Part shown: piece after piece, positions 7,080 to 14,460 of the stretch
Position numbering within the stretch: the first letter of the stretch is position 1
How the letters are laid out: each line of letters starts with the position of its first letter
Origin: Clostridiaceae bacterium
Lineage (GTDB): Bacteria > Bacillota > Clostridia > Oscillospirales > Acutalibacteraceae
Assembly (NCBI GenBank): GCA_016292705.1
Contig: JAEDHZ010000003.1
Span: forward strand, 1 to 26,067
Direction: 5' to 3'
Length of the DNA: 26,067 nucleotides
Program-made: the position numbers and the translations under genes
Notes under the pieces: model-generated
What the model saw: the letters and a program-made list of their open reading frames with translations, nothing else
Database searches by the model: none
Told to the model about the DNA's origin: nothing

Positions 7080-7805
7080 ATGAAAACAGTTCACGAAGTC
7101 AGCAAAATCTCCGGAGTCAGTGTGCGCACACTGCATTATTACGACAGCATCGGTCTGCTTCTTCCGGCAGAAACAACGAACGCCGGTTACAGATTATATG
7201 ACGATTCCTCGCTTGAAAGACTGCAAAGCATTTTGCTTTTCCGTGAACTTGAGTTTCCGCTCAAGGAGATAAAAGCCATTCTTGACAATCCGGATTTCGA
7301 TTATATCTCGGCTCTCAGTCAGCAGATTACACTGCTTGAAATGAAAAAGGAGCATCTTGAAAGACTCATTGTTCTTGCCCGTGACACTATCAGAACAGGA
7401 GTGAACAAAATGGAGTTTTCCGCTTTTGACAACACAGAAATCAAGAGGTATGCCGAAGAAGCCCGGCAAAAATGGGGCAGCACTGCCGCATACAGGGAAT
7501 ATGAAAACAGAAATTCAGCAAAAACCGACAGCGAAAAAAACGATGTCTTCAGCAAAATGGATGTCATTTTCTCCGAGGCAGGCAAGCTTCGCAGCCTCTC
7601 GCCCGACTGCGATCAGGCACAGAACTGCGTGAAAAAGCTTCAGGATTTCATCACTGAAAACTGCTATACCTGCACGAAGGAGATTCTTTCCGGTCTTGGT
7701 CAGATGTATGTTGGTGACGAACGCTTCCGACAGAACATTGACAACGCAGGCGGCGAAGGAACAGCGGCATTCGTTGCGGCGGCTATTGAGTTTTATTGCA
7801 GATGA
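7080..7805 (+). CDS. MerR-family regulator with TipAS-type ligand-binding domain
   Basis: The 241-residue protein starts at ATG 7080, chosen because GGGAGGG sits 9 bases before it and MKTVHEVSKISGVSVRTLHY is the usual MerR beginning; the upstream in-frame ATG at 7047 lies inside the promoter. Residues 1-70 are the winged helix-turn-helix (RTLHYYDSIGLL, then TNAGYRLYDDSSLERLQ). A dimerisation coiled coil spans about 75-115. The rest resembles the TipAS antibiotic-binding domain: KRYAEEARQKWGSTAAYREY, then helices ending in GGEGTAAFVAAAIEFYC. TipA/Mta-type proteins twist long-spacer promoters when bound to ligand and often control multidrug efflux or their own gene. No transporter lies beside it, so autoregulation is the only visible target. 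Confidence 0.88.
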   Translation: MKTVHEVSKISGVSVRTLHYYDSIGLLLPAETTNAGYRLYDDSSLERLQSILLFRELEFPLKEIKAILDNPDFDYISALSQQITLLEMKKEHLERLIVLARDTIRTGVNKMEFSAFDNTEIKRYAEEARQKWGSTAAYREYENRNSAKTDSEKNDVFSKMDVIFSEAGKLRSLSPDCDQAQNCVKKLQDFITENCYTCTKEILSGLGQMYVGDERFRQNIDNAGGEGTAAFVAAAIEFYCR

Positions 7806-7809
7806 CAAC

Positions 7810-7857
7810 AACCGGGAGGTATGGGTGTTCCCAATACTTCCCGGTTGATTTCGTTTT
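7810..7857 (+). terminator. Intrinsic terminator of the merR-type gene
   Basis: A long stem, AACCGGGAGGTATGGG (7810-7825) with CCCAATACTTCCCGGTT (7830-7846), has one G-T pair and one bulged base around a TGTT loop. It is followed by a broken T-rich tail (GATTTCGTTTTGTT). It starts five bases after the stop. Confidence 0.8.
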
Positions 7858-7916
7858 GTTGTTTCTGAATTGTCCGTGCAAAAAGCAAAAACGAATCACT
7901 GCTTACACAAAAAGCT

Positions 7917-8618
7917 TCATACTCCGAAGAACTCAAAAAGTTCTCCAAGGCGCTCAATCTCTCTTGTTATCGGAAGGGAAAGTGTGTTTTTCGCTTTTTC
8001 TCTGTTGAGCCAGATGCAGTCAAGTCCGACTCCGCAAGCTCCCTTGATATCCGAGCTGTAGGAATCACCCACAACAACAAGCTTTGCTTTGTCCTTTTCA
8101 TCAATGTTTTCAAAAACATATTCAAAGAAAGCGGGAAGCGGTTTTTGCGCTCCGATTTCTTCCGAAACGAACACCTTGTCAATCACCTTTTCAAGTCCGC
8201 TTTTCCTCAGGCGGCTTTTTTGCGTTGCGGCAACTCCGTTTGTAATTATATGAACCGAACAGCCTGCCGCTTTCAGCCTTTTGCAAAGTTCGTATGCACC
8301 GTCAAGGAGAAATGCCCCCTCTCCGAGCAGAGCGAGATATGAATCCGCAACAGCGGTGACATCAACAGACTTTTCAAAGCCTATTTTTTCAAACAAATCC
8401 CTGAACCGTGTCGTACGAAGATAGTCCTTTGTGACCTCACCGAGTTCAAAAGCCCGCCAGTATGAAAGGTTGATTGAGCTATACAACGCAACCGTTTGAG
8501 GCGTTGCTTCAATTCCAAGTCCTTCAAGCACTCTCGTCAGCGCACATTTTTCCGCCATATCAAAGTCAAGCAATGTGTTATCGGCATCAAAAAGAACAGT
8601 TGAATATTTTCTGACCAC
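7917..8618 (-). CDS. HAD-superfamily hydrolase, YjjG-type (non-canonical nucleotide phosphatase)
   Basis: The 233-residue cytosolic phosphatase carries all four HAD motifs: DADNT near residue 11 (nucleophile D11, acid D13), HIITNG (motif II), the lysine in GAQKPLPAFF (motif III) and GDSYSSDIKGA (motif IV). The length, the LLDFD continuation of motif I and the QKP segment match the YjjG/TIGR02254 group, which removes phosphate from (often modified) pyrimidine nucleoside monophosphates. Substrate specificity is inferred. Translation starts at a GTG (8618) five bases after GGAGGTG. The gene stands alone, with its own promoter and no neighbours in the same direction. Confidence 0.85.
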   Translation of the reverse strand: MVRKYSTVLFDADNTLLDFDMAEKCALTRVLEGLGIEATPQTVALYSSINLSYWRAFELGEVTKDYLRTTRFRDLFEKIGFEKSVDVTAVADSYLALLGEGAFLLDGAYELCKRLKAAGCSVHIITNGVAATQKSRLRKSGLEKVIDKVFVSEEIGAQKPLPAFFEYVFENIDEKDKAKLVVVGDSYSSDIKGACGVGLDCIWLNREKAKNTLSLPITREIERLGELFEFFGV

Positions 8619-8653
8619 CTGAGCACCTCCATAGGATATTCAAGGAATCCGGA

Positions 8654-8675
8654 ATTGATTGAAAGTTAAATCAAT
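8654..8675. repeat. Perfect dyad at the HAD-gene transcription start
   Basis: ATTGATT (8654-8660) and AATCAAT (8669-8675) form a 7-bp inverted repeat with an 8-base centre. It touches the -10 box and would cover the start of transcription. It may be an operator or a 5' mRNA hairpin. Confidence 0.4.
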
Positions 8676-8702
8676 CATAGATTCCATAATACACTTCATC
8701 AA
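8674..8702 (-). promoter_or_regulatory. Promoter of the HAD hydrolase gene
   Basis: Minus-strand TTGATG (8697-8702), 17-bp spacer, TATGAT (8674-8679), about 55 bases upstream of the GTG start. Confidence 0.55.
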
Positions 8703-8788
8703 TTCTATAGGTCCTTTCGGATTATGTCAAGGGAAATGCAAAATATATATAATATTTTATCTATTGGCTTTATTTTGCATTATTTTTG

Positions 8789-8797
8789 TGATAGAAT
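8789..8797 (+). promoter_or_regulatory. Extended -10 promoter of the DUF4364/GH43-like operon
   Basis: TGATAGAAT (8789-8797) lies 86 bases before the ATG at 8883 and has no good -35. This is the best promoter candidate in the 264-base divergent gap; a TATAAT-containing AT stretch near 8750 is an alternative. Confidence 0.4.
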
Positions 8798-8882
8798 ATA
8801 TTGTGTATAGTCGGATTCAGAGACGCCGTTTGCGTTTTCTGAAGCTATCAAAACACTTTCTCATTTTTTAAGGAGAACAGCA

Positions 8883-9443
8883 ATGGAACAGCAAAACGAT
8901 ACTTTCAGCGAGGGAATTGCTCCCGGCGGTCTGCGTGAAAAGTCAGAAATTAAACTGCTTTTGTGCTATCTGCTGAAAATGGTTGACAAAAGCCTTTCCC
9001 GCTCTCAGATTAACGATATTTTGCAGGAATACCCGATTGCAAACTATTTTGAAGTCAACGAAGCTCTCAATGAGCTTGTTAAAAACGGAACCATTATTTC
9101 CGAGTTCGGCGAAAAGGATGAGCTTTTCACAATAACCCACAAAACAAAATATGAGGTTTCCTCAATTGAACGCTCGCTTCCGCGCTCGATAAGGGAAAAG
9201 GCAGTCAGTGCCGCTCTCGCTGTCCTCACCCGTGAAAAAATCAAAAACGAGTGTGAGGTTTCAACTCAGGAGAAGGACGGCGGCTACTATGTTACTTTTC
9301 GCATTAACGATGTCGGTGTTCAGCTGATGAGCCTCACCCTTTTTGTTGCTGACGCATCACAGGTTGAGATTGTTAAGAAAAACTTTTATTCCGGTGCAGT
9401 TTCAATCTATTCAAATATTATTTCCTCGCTCACGGTTGAATAA
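8883..9443 (+). CDS. DUF4364 family protein (predicted winged-helix regulator)
   Basis: The 186-residue cytosolic protein matches the clostridial DUF4364 family in length and layout. It has an N-terminal segment (SEIKLLLCYLLKMV) followed by a helix-turn-helix-like region (LSRSQINDILQEYPIANYFE, then VNEALNELVKNGTI) and a beta wing (ELFTITHKTKYEV). The C-terminal half (VSTQEKDGGYYVTFRINDVG, then LMSLTLFVADASQVEIV) is alpha/beta and probably mediates dimerisation or ligand binding. A winged-helix role is predicted for the family; its targets are unknown to me. AAGGAG precedes the ATG. It is 23 bases ahead of the GH43-like gene and almost certainly co-transcribed with it, which makes that gene a candidate partner or target. 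Confidence 0.8.
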   Translation: MEQQNDTFSEGIAPGGLREKSEIKLLLCYLLKMVDKSLSRSQINDILQEYPIANYFEVNEALNELVKNGTIISEFGEKDELFTITHKTKYEVSSIERSLPRSIREKAVSAALAVLTREKIKNECEVSTQEKDGGYYVTFRINDVGVQLMSLTLFVADASQVEIVKKNFYSGAVSIYSNIISSLTVE

Positions 9444-9466
9444 CAAATTTTGAAAGGTGCTTTACG

Positions 9467-11707
9467 ATGTTTAAAAAATTTCTTTTGTTTTTTTCCATCG
9501 CTCTGGTGCTTGTCGGCTCACTCGTCGGCGTTTATTTCAAATTTATCCACAGTTTTGAGTATCAGGTTTTCATCGAAAGCTATGAGCATGGAATGCTCAG
9601 TGTTCCGAACAGCAATGCAGTCGGAACCGATAACAAGTATCATGTTACCTGCAAAGCCGGGGAAACGCTGGTACTTAACATTAACCCCGAACGAACCGAA
9701 AGCGACTACTACACCCTTGCAAGTCTCATTGTCAACGGCGCAGATGTTACCGATGATGTCAGAATGCTTCAATACCGCTTTACGGTCAGGAAAAACAGCA
9801 ATGTTGTTGCTACCTTCAAAAAAGGAAAACGACCTGCCGCCGAAAGCAACGGCGGAGGATTAGACTTTCCGAAAGCGCCAACAATCCTGCCGCTGTGTTC
9901 AACACCTTATCTCGGCTCGGCAGGTGCGTATAATTTCCGTGATCCGAGCATTATTTTTGACGAAAAAAGCGGTTATTACTACGCCTTCGGCTCCGATAAC
10001 GCCGTTGCACGCTCAAAGGACCTTTTCAACTGGACAAACCGGACAACATATTTTGACACACCCGTTGCTGCGGAATCGTCCGAGGTGATGGATTTTTCGC
10101 AGTTCAGGTGCGTTGAAAACTGGGCAAAAGCTCATGGCTATAATTCAACGCTCTCCTATTCCTCTGTGCTCAACGACAGAACCCCGCTTGCACCGGAGAT
10201 TGTCAAGGTTGACGACACCTATTTCCTTTACTTTTCTCTTTCAAAGGAACAAGGGACAAATGAATCCGCAATATTCTGCGTTTCAACAAAGGATCTTGAA
10301 GCCTCAATCAACAGCAAGACCTGGAACGAAGTCGGAATGGTTCTTTCAAGCTGCGGCTACCATACCGGCAGCAAGCTTTCTGACGGAAAAACCGTTGCCG
10401 ACTCTTCTCATTACGATGCAAGCAACGCCGTTCACCCGTCCGTCATTCTGACTGAGGACGGACAGATGTATCTTGTATACGGCTCATACTTCGGCAAGGA
10501 AACAATCAACGGCGGAATATATTTGCTTGAGCTTGACAAAAAGACGGGGCTTTTGAAGACAGGCAGTATCATCAACTCCGTTGGAGAGAAAATTTCAACC
10601 GTCCACAAATTTGGCGGCCGTGATTTCCACACGGGAATCCTGCTTGCAAAACCGGGCAGCATCCCCTCGCTTTCAAAGAACGACGGCAGCCTTGTTTGCG
10701 CCTGCGATATCTTTTATTACGACGAATACTATTACCTTTTCATAACTTACGGCATTGAGGAAAAAAACTATGAAATCCGCTGGGCAAAAAGCAAAACTAT
10801 TGACGGGCCGTATCTTGACGAAAACGGAAACAATCTTTCCGAGTTTTCCTCCTCAAAAAAGAGCAATCAGTTTTCAAAGGGCGGTATGATTGCCGCCGGA
10901 TACAGCTTTACCCAAAGCAGCAGCGGAATGATTTCCTGTTCAACCAACGGCAAGGCCTCTCCCGGAAGTCCGTGCGTTATCAGAACCAAGGACGGAAAGG
11001 ACATTATGGCGTTCCAGTCACAACTTTACTACAAGGCTGGAAACAAGCTTTTCACCGGTCAGACCGAAGCGGAACGAAACGACCTTTTTGTTGATGCGCT
11101 CCCAAGTCTTGAGCTGCGACAACTGAAATGGACAAAGGACGGCCGTCCCCTCCTTGTTCCCGAACCATACGCCGGAGAAAAGCTTGAAGCGGACATCACT
11201 GCACAGCAAATGTTCGGCAATTGGGATGTTGTTGTTTTCAACAAGGACGCAAACAATAGCGATTACTCTGAGCTTTCCTGCAACAACTCACGGCCCGTCT
11301 CGTTTTTCAACGGTGTAACAATCAGTCGAAACGACATTGATTCCGGAAAAGCACTTTCCGATCTTTACTTTTCAAAAAAGGACAGCGACTCATTTGAAAT
11401 TGAGCTTGACGGAAAAAGATTTGTAATATACCCCGTTCTTGCCTGGGACAGCGAACTTTCAGAGGGTACGCTTTGCTTCACCGGAAGCAGCACAAGCGGA
11501 GAAGCGGTCTGGGGTAAGAAGAATTTTTCGCCATACAGCGGAATTTACACCGACACATTCTACTACCTGCTTTCCCTGACAGACGAGGCAACCCACGCTG
11601 AATATGACAAAAAACTTGAAAAAATCAGTGTCAATCCGTCGCAGGAACAGCTTGACAATCTTTCGGCAGAGCTTGTCAAAAAGCTTCAGGTTCAAACGCT
11701 GAGATAA
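9467..11707 (+). CDS. Membrane-anchored GH43-like protein, probably catalytically altered
   Basis: The 746-residue protein has an N-terminal signal anchor (about residues 5-24), then a small beta domain (about 31-120; LIVNGADVTDD, RFTVRKNSNVVATFKK) like the divergent InlB B-repeat. A five-bladed GH43 propeller runs from about 140 to 560: NFRDPSIIFD, GYYYAFGSD, APEIVKVDDTYFLYFS, HPSVILTEDGQMYLVYGSYF, YYYLFITYG and WAKSKTIDGPYLDENG. The C-terminal ~180 residues resemble the beta domain that follows arabinanase-type propellers. GH43 enzymes cut arabinan or xylan side chains. Here the base Asp (D159) is kept, but the modulator Asp of AIDPSV is His (H323) and the acid Glu of the EGPY segment aligns with Cys411. 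It may therefore bind sugar rather than cut it. It is the second gene of an operon with DUF4364 and ends at a terminator. Confidence 0.8.
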   Translation: MFKKFLLFFSIALVLVGSLVGVYFKFIHSFEYQVFIESYEHGMLSVPNSNAVGTDNKYHVTCKAGETLVLNINPERTESDYYTLASLIVNGADVTDDVRMLQYRFTVRKNSNVVATFKKGKRPAAESNGGGLDFPKAPTILPLCSTPYLGSAGAYNFRDPSIIFDEKSGYYYAFGSDNAVARSKDLFNWTNRTTYFDTPVAAESSEVMDFSQFRCVENWAKAHGYNSTLSYSSVLNDRTPLAPEIVKVDDTYFLYFSLSKEQGTNESAIFCVSTKDLEASINSKTWNEVGMVLSSCGYHTGSKLSDGKTVADSSHYDASNAVHPSVILTEDGQMYLVYGSYFGKETINGGIYLLELDKKTGLLKTGSIINSVGEKISTVHKFGGRDFHTGILLAKPGSIPSLSKNDGSLVCACDIFYYDEYYYLFITYGIEEKNYEIRWAKSKTIDGPYLDENGNNLSEFSSSKKSNQFSKGGMIAAGYSFTQSSSGMISCSTNGKASPGSPCVIRTKDGKDIMAFQSQLYYKAGNKLFTGQTEAERNDLFVDALPSLELRQLKWTKDGRPLLVPEPYAGEKLEADITAQQMFGNWDVVVFNKDANNSDYSELSCNNSRPVSFFNGVTISRNDIDSGKALSDLYFSKKDSDSFEIELDGKRFVIYPVLAWDSELSEGTLCFTGSSTSGEAVWGKKNFSPYSGIYTDTFYYLLSLTDEATHAEYDKKLEKISVNPSQEQLDNLSAELVKKLQVQTLR

Positions 11708-11724
11708 AACCGATGAAACAAAAC

Positions 11725-11763
11725 CGCACGCCAGACAAAACAAGTCGGCGTGCGATTTCTTTA
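11725..11763. terminator. Bidirectional terminator between the GH43-like and M23 genes
   Basis: CGCACGCC (11725-11732) pairs with GGCGTGCG (11747-11754), extended by GAC/GTC with one bulge. T-rich sequence follows on both strands: ATTTCTTTAT on plus and GGTTTTGTTTC on minus. It lies between convergent stop codons at 11707 and 11773. Confidence 0.82.
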
Positions 11764-11772
11764 TCAGAAGCT

Positions 11773-12816
11773 TTAAGCAACAAAAGAACGAAGCTCTTGC
11801 GGATATCGCTTGTCAATAATATCATACTTTCTGAAATAATCACCGCTTTCTGCGTCCCTGATAACGGTTGCACGATTTTTGGAAAGGAGCTTAACAAGCT
11901 GATAAACATCGAGCCATATCTGATTTGTGCCCTCCTTCTGGCTCTCATCAAAAACAAGCTGCAAGCCGAAATGAAGATGAGGAACGCTCATTCCGTTGAC
12001 ATTTTCCTTGGTTGAATATCCCGTCATTCCCATATAACCTATGACCTGTCCCGCCTTGACGAGCGAGCCTTGCTTGATATCCCCGTGATAAGGATGGTCC
12101 TTGCGCAGGTGCGCATAATAATACGAACGCTTTTTGTCAAATGAGCGTATGCCGAGCCGCCAACCGCCATATTGGTTCCAGCCGATACATTCAACCTCGC
12201 CACCCTCAACCGCAACAATCGGCGTTCCGACATTGCCGAGCAAATCGTTTCCGAGGTGGCTTCTGCGGTAGCCGTAGGAACGGGATGAGCCGAAGTCATC
12301 ATAATGACTGTATGAAAAGCCCTCGGCAATTGGGCTGTAGGCAACAAGGCCGTAGCCGGAACGGACAGTCTTTCCTCCGTTACCGTCAGGTATCTGCCTC
12401 TCGTATTCCCCCAAAAGCCCGCCCAGAGCCGCCGTGAAAGCCTCTTTATAATATGAAAAATACTTGTTCTCGCCAACAAGGTCTTCAATTGTGTAGCTAT
12501 CGCCGAGTGCGTCAAGCATCTTTTGAAGGTCTTTCTTTTTATATCCGCTCCAGTTGTTTCCGTTTTTAACGGCAAGGTATGAAAGCGAATCTATCCAGCT
12601 TATGTGATAAAGCGAATCGTGAGTCTTTATATCAAGCTCCATTGTATCCTCAAGCGCCCTGAGACTTGGGTTTAGCTCCACCCATTTTATATACGCCTTT
12701 TCGGTCTTTTCGCTCTTTGCCTGAACAAATGAAAAAGCAACCCCAACCGCAATCCCGATTGCGGCAAAAAGGAGAACCAAAAAAATTGCATTTTTATACC
12801 GGATTCTGATTACCAC
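11773..12816 (-). CDS. Membrane-anchored M23-family peptidase (LytM-type)
   Basis: Probable cell-wall endopeptidase facing outside. A GTG at 12816 is preferred because AGGTGA lies five bases before it; an upstream GTG at 12825 would have its ribosome binding site overlapped. Numbered from 12825, the protein has a signal anchor (about residues 13-35), a helical region (40-145) and a C-terminal LytM fold. The zinc site is complete: H190 and D194 (SHLGND) with H285, plus catalytic H239 (YYAHL) and H283 (PHLHFGLQ). All ligands are present, so it should be active, unlike the degenerate EnvC/NlpD relatives. It is transcribed convergently with the GH43-like gene. A weak promoter (TTGTCA, 19-bp spacer, TATAAA) may lie just upstream. 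It could serve growth, division or sporulation; nothing here decides which. Confidence 0.86.
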   Translation of the reverse strand: MVIRIRYKNAIFLVLLFAAIGIAVGVAFSFVQAKSEKTEKAYIKWVELNPSLRALEDTMELDIKTHDSLYHISWIDSLSYLAVKNGNNWSGYKKKDLQKMLDALGDSYTIEDLVGENKYFSYYKEAFTAALGGLLGEYERQIPDGNGGKTVRSGYGLVAYSPIAEGFSYSHYDDFGSSRSYGYRRSHLGNDLLGNVGTPIVAVEGGEVECIGWNQYGGWRLGIRSFDKKRSYYYAHLRKDHPYHGDIKQGSLVKAGQVIGYMGMTGYSTKENVNGMSVPHLHFGLQLVFDESQKEGTNQIWLDVYQLVKLLSKNRATVIRDAESGDYFRKYDIIDKRYPQELRSFVA

Positions 12817-12867
12817 TCGTCTCACCTGCCCTTTTAAATTTATATGCAGATGAAAAGAGGGAATGAC

Positions 12868-12905
12868 AAAAACCGCACATCCGGAATTATCGAATGTACG
12901 GTTTT
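12868..12905 (-). terminator. Intrinsic terminator of the metallophosphoesterase gene
   Basis: On the minus strand AAAACCG-T-ACAT-T-CG pairs with CG-G-ATGT-G-CGGTTTT (between 12905 and 12869), all non-canonical positions being G-U, followed by TTTTTG. The plus strand would have A-C mismatches instead, which points to minus-strand use. Confidence 0.78.
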
Positions 12906-12931
12906 CTTATAGGTCAATGAAAAATTCAGCT

Positions 12932-14305
12932 TCACTGAGCTGTAAAAGAATATTTCTGAAGCTTTGAGGGTTTCGCAAAAGCGTTGAGAGCGTAAAGCGT
13001 TACGGTATACTTTTTTCCGCTTTCAAGCTTTCCGAGGTTGATTTCGTACTTATCATCTTCAAAAAGATACATATATTTTCCGGAAAAGTTATCCTCAAAA
13101 ACCTTCTTCAGTCCCTGACTGACGGTGAGCTTATAGCTTTCGGTAACAAACCTGTCCTTTGCGCCGTCAAACGAAAGGACTGTTTCGCCGTTTTCGTTGA
13201 GCGAGGTTGACATTCCATCCCTGGCTTTGAAAACGGGAGCACTGTCAAGCCTGCAGAGATTCCGGAACGAATAAGGATAATTCTTCTCTGCAAGACCGGT
13301 CAGGTAGTATTCAACAAGAAACTGATTGGTCAGAAGGTCATAGGCTTTGATTCTGAGGTTGCCGTCCTTATCGGCTTCAACAAAATAAAACTGAGCTGCC
13401 TGCTCAACATCTCCGGGGAAATTGCCGGCAATTGTGTCAAGCTCTGTTTCAAAATACGCAAGCGTTCCGCAGCCGAGCGCCGTAAAAGTTCCCTGCCAGA
13501 TTGAGCGAGGATCGTTAATCGGATAGTGGGAATGGCCTGAAAAATCAACAACCTGCGGATATGCACTGAGGATTGCGGAAATGGTGGGATCGCCCCATTT
13601 CACCGAACCGTAAACGGTCAAAGACGGCGCCGGATGCTGAAAAACAAATATAGGCTTGTCTCCCGTATCGGCAACAGCTTTGTCAAGCTCCTTTTTTAGC
13701 CATACGCCGGACTTCAGATAGGTCTCTATTTTATCGTCGTATGAAACGGAAATAAAATGGTAGCCGTTGATAACATAGTGACTGTTGAGTGAACCGATAT
13801 ACTTTTCAAAAACTCTTGCGCCCTCAGTTCTGTCATTGTCCCGGTACATTACATACTCATGGTTGCCGGCACAGATAATACGCTGTGTTCCTGCCCTGAG
13901 ATTTTCACTGCAGGTTTTGTTGAAAGCTTCGTATTGCTCCGGTGCGCCCTTATTTGTGAAGTCACCGGCAACAGCAAAGGCGTCAAGGCCCTTATATCCG
14001 TCATAGCTTTCCGAATAGGAATATGCCATCTGAATTGCGGCGGCAAGTCTTTGACCGGGAACATCAACCTCCCGGAGATATTTCTCATATTCCTCACCCG
14101 CTTCTTCCCCTTTTGCTTCAAGCTCGGTGTCGTTTTTAAAATGGACATCGCTGCAAACCGCAAAACGCAAAACAGGTTCAAAGTCCTCCGGTGTTACGGG
14201 AAGCTCATAAGTTTTGGTTCCGACTGTCAGAACGGAAAGAAAGGAATAGAACATCACCGCCAAAGAGGAAAGCAATGTTCTTCCGATGTTTTTGACAGAA
14301 ATCAT
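12932..14305 (-). CDS. Exported calcineurin-like metallophosphoesterase
   Basis: The 457-residue protein has an N-terminal hydrophobic export segment (about residues 8-29), so it acts outside the membrane. The metallophosphoesterase motifs appear in order: CSDVHF (D53, H55), GDF (D115), GNHE (148-150), QHP in FVFQHPAP and GHSH. Together they form a complete two-metal site. After the catalytic domain (about 45-310) come a linker and a C-terminal fibronectin type III-like domain (about 365-457; KLESGKKYTVTLYALNAFAK, preceding SKLQKYSF). Such secreted enzymes can act on nucleotides, phosphodiesters or wall polymers; the substrate cannot be told. The ATG follows AAGGGGA. It is 106 bases upstream of the M23 gene on the same strand, with a terminator between them. 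Sure of family, unsure of role. Confidence 0.86.
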   Translation of the reverse strand: MISVKNIGRTLLSSLAVMFYSFLSVLTVGTKTYELPVTPEDFEPVLRFAVCSDVHFKNDTELEAKGEEAGEEYEKYLREVDVPGQRLAAAIQMAYSYSESYDGYKGLDAFAVAGDFTNKGAPEQYEAFNKTCSENLRAGTQRIICAGNHEYVMYRDNDRTEGARVFEKYIGSLNSHYVINGYHFISVSYDDKIETYLKSGVWLKKELDKAVADTGDKPIFVFQHPAPSLTVYGSVKWGDPTISAILSAYPQVVDFSGHSHYPINDPRSIWQGTFTALGCGTLAYFETELDTIAGNFPGDVEQAAQFYFVEADKDGNLRIKAYDLLTNQFLVEYYLTGLAEKNYPYSFRNLCRLDSAPVFKARDGMSTSLNENGETVLSFDGAKDRFVTESYKLTVSQGLKKVFEDNFSGKYMYLFEDDKYEINLGKLESGKKYTVTLYALNAFAKPSKLQKYSFTAQ

Positions 14306-14387
14306 ACAGGATGATCCCCTTTCTATAAACCTTTTCTCTTTTCAGGGTTGCGTTCCCCAACGCCACAAACACCCCTGTCAAAATATA

Positions 14388-14440
14388 CATAAAACAAAAA
14401 CAGATGTCAAATGTTTTTGGCAACATTTAACACCTGTTTT
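14388..14440 (-). terminator. Intrinsic terminator of the hisS-aspS operon
   Basis: Minus-strand CAG-G-TGT-T-AAATGTT pairs with AACATTT-G-ACA-T-CTG across 14440-14397 (loop GCCAAA), with two G-U pairs, then TTTTTGTTTTATG. As with the neighbouring terminators, pairing is complete only in the minus-strand RNA. It starts about 20 bases past the aspS stop. Confidence 0.85.
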
Positions 14441-14460
14441 ACAACGCGTTAACAAAATGT

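Noticed and set aside
8659..8871. Possible 70-residue hydrophobic small protein on the plus strand between the HAD and DUF4364 genes
   Set aside because: It would start at TTG inside a dyad, has no ribosome binding site, and spans the promoter region of both neighbours.
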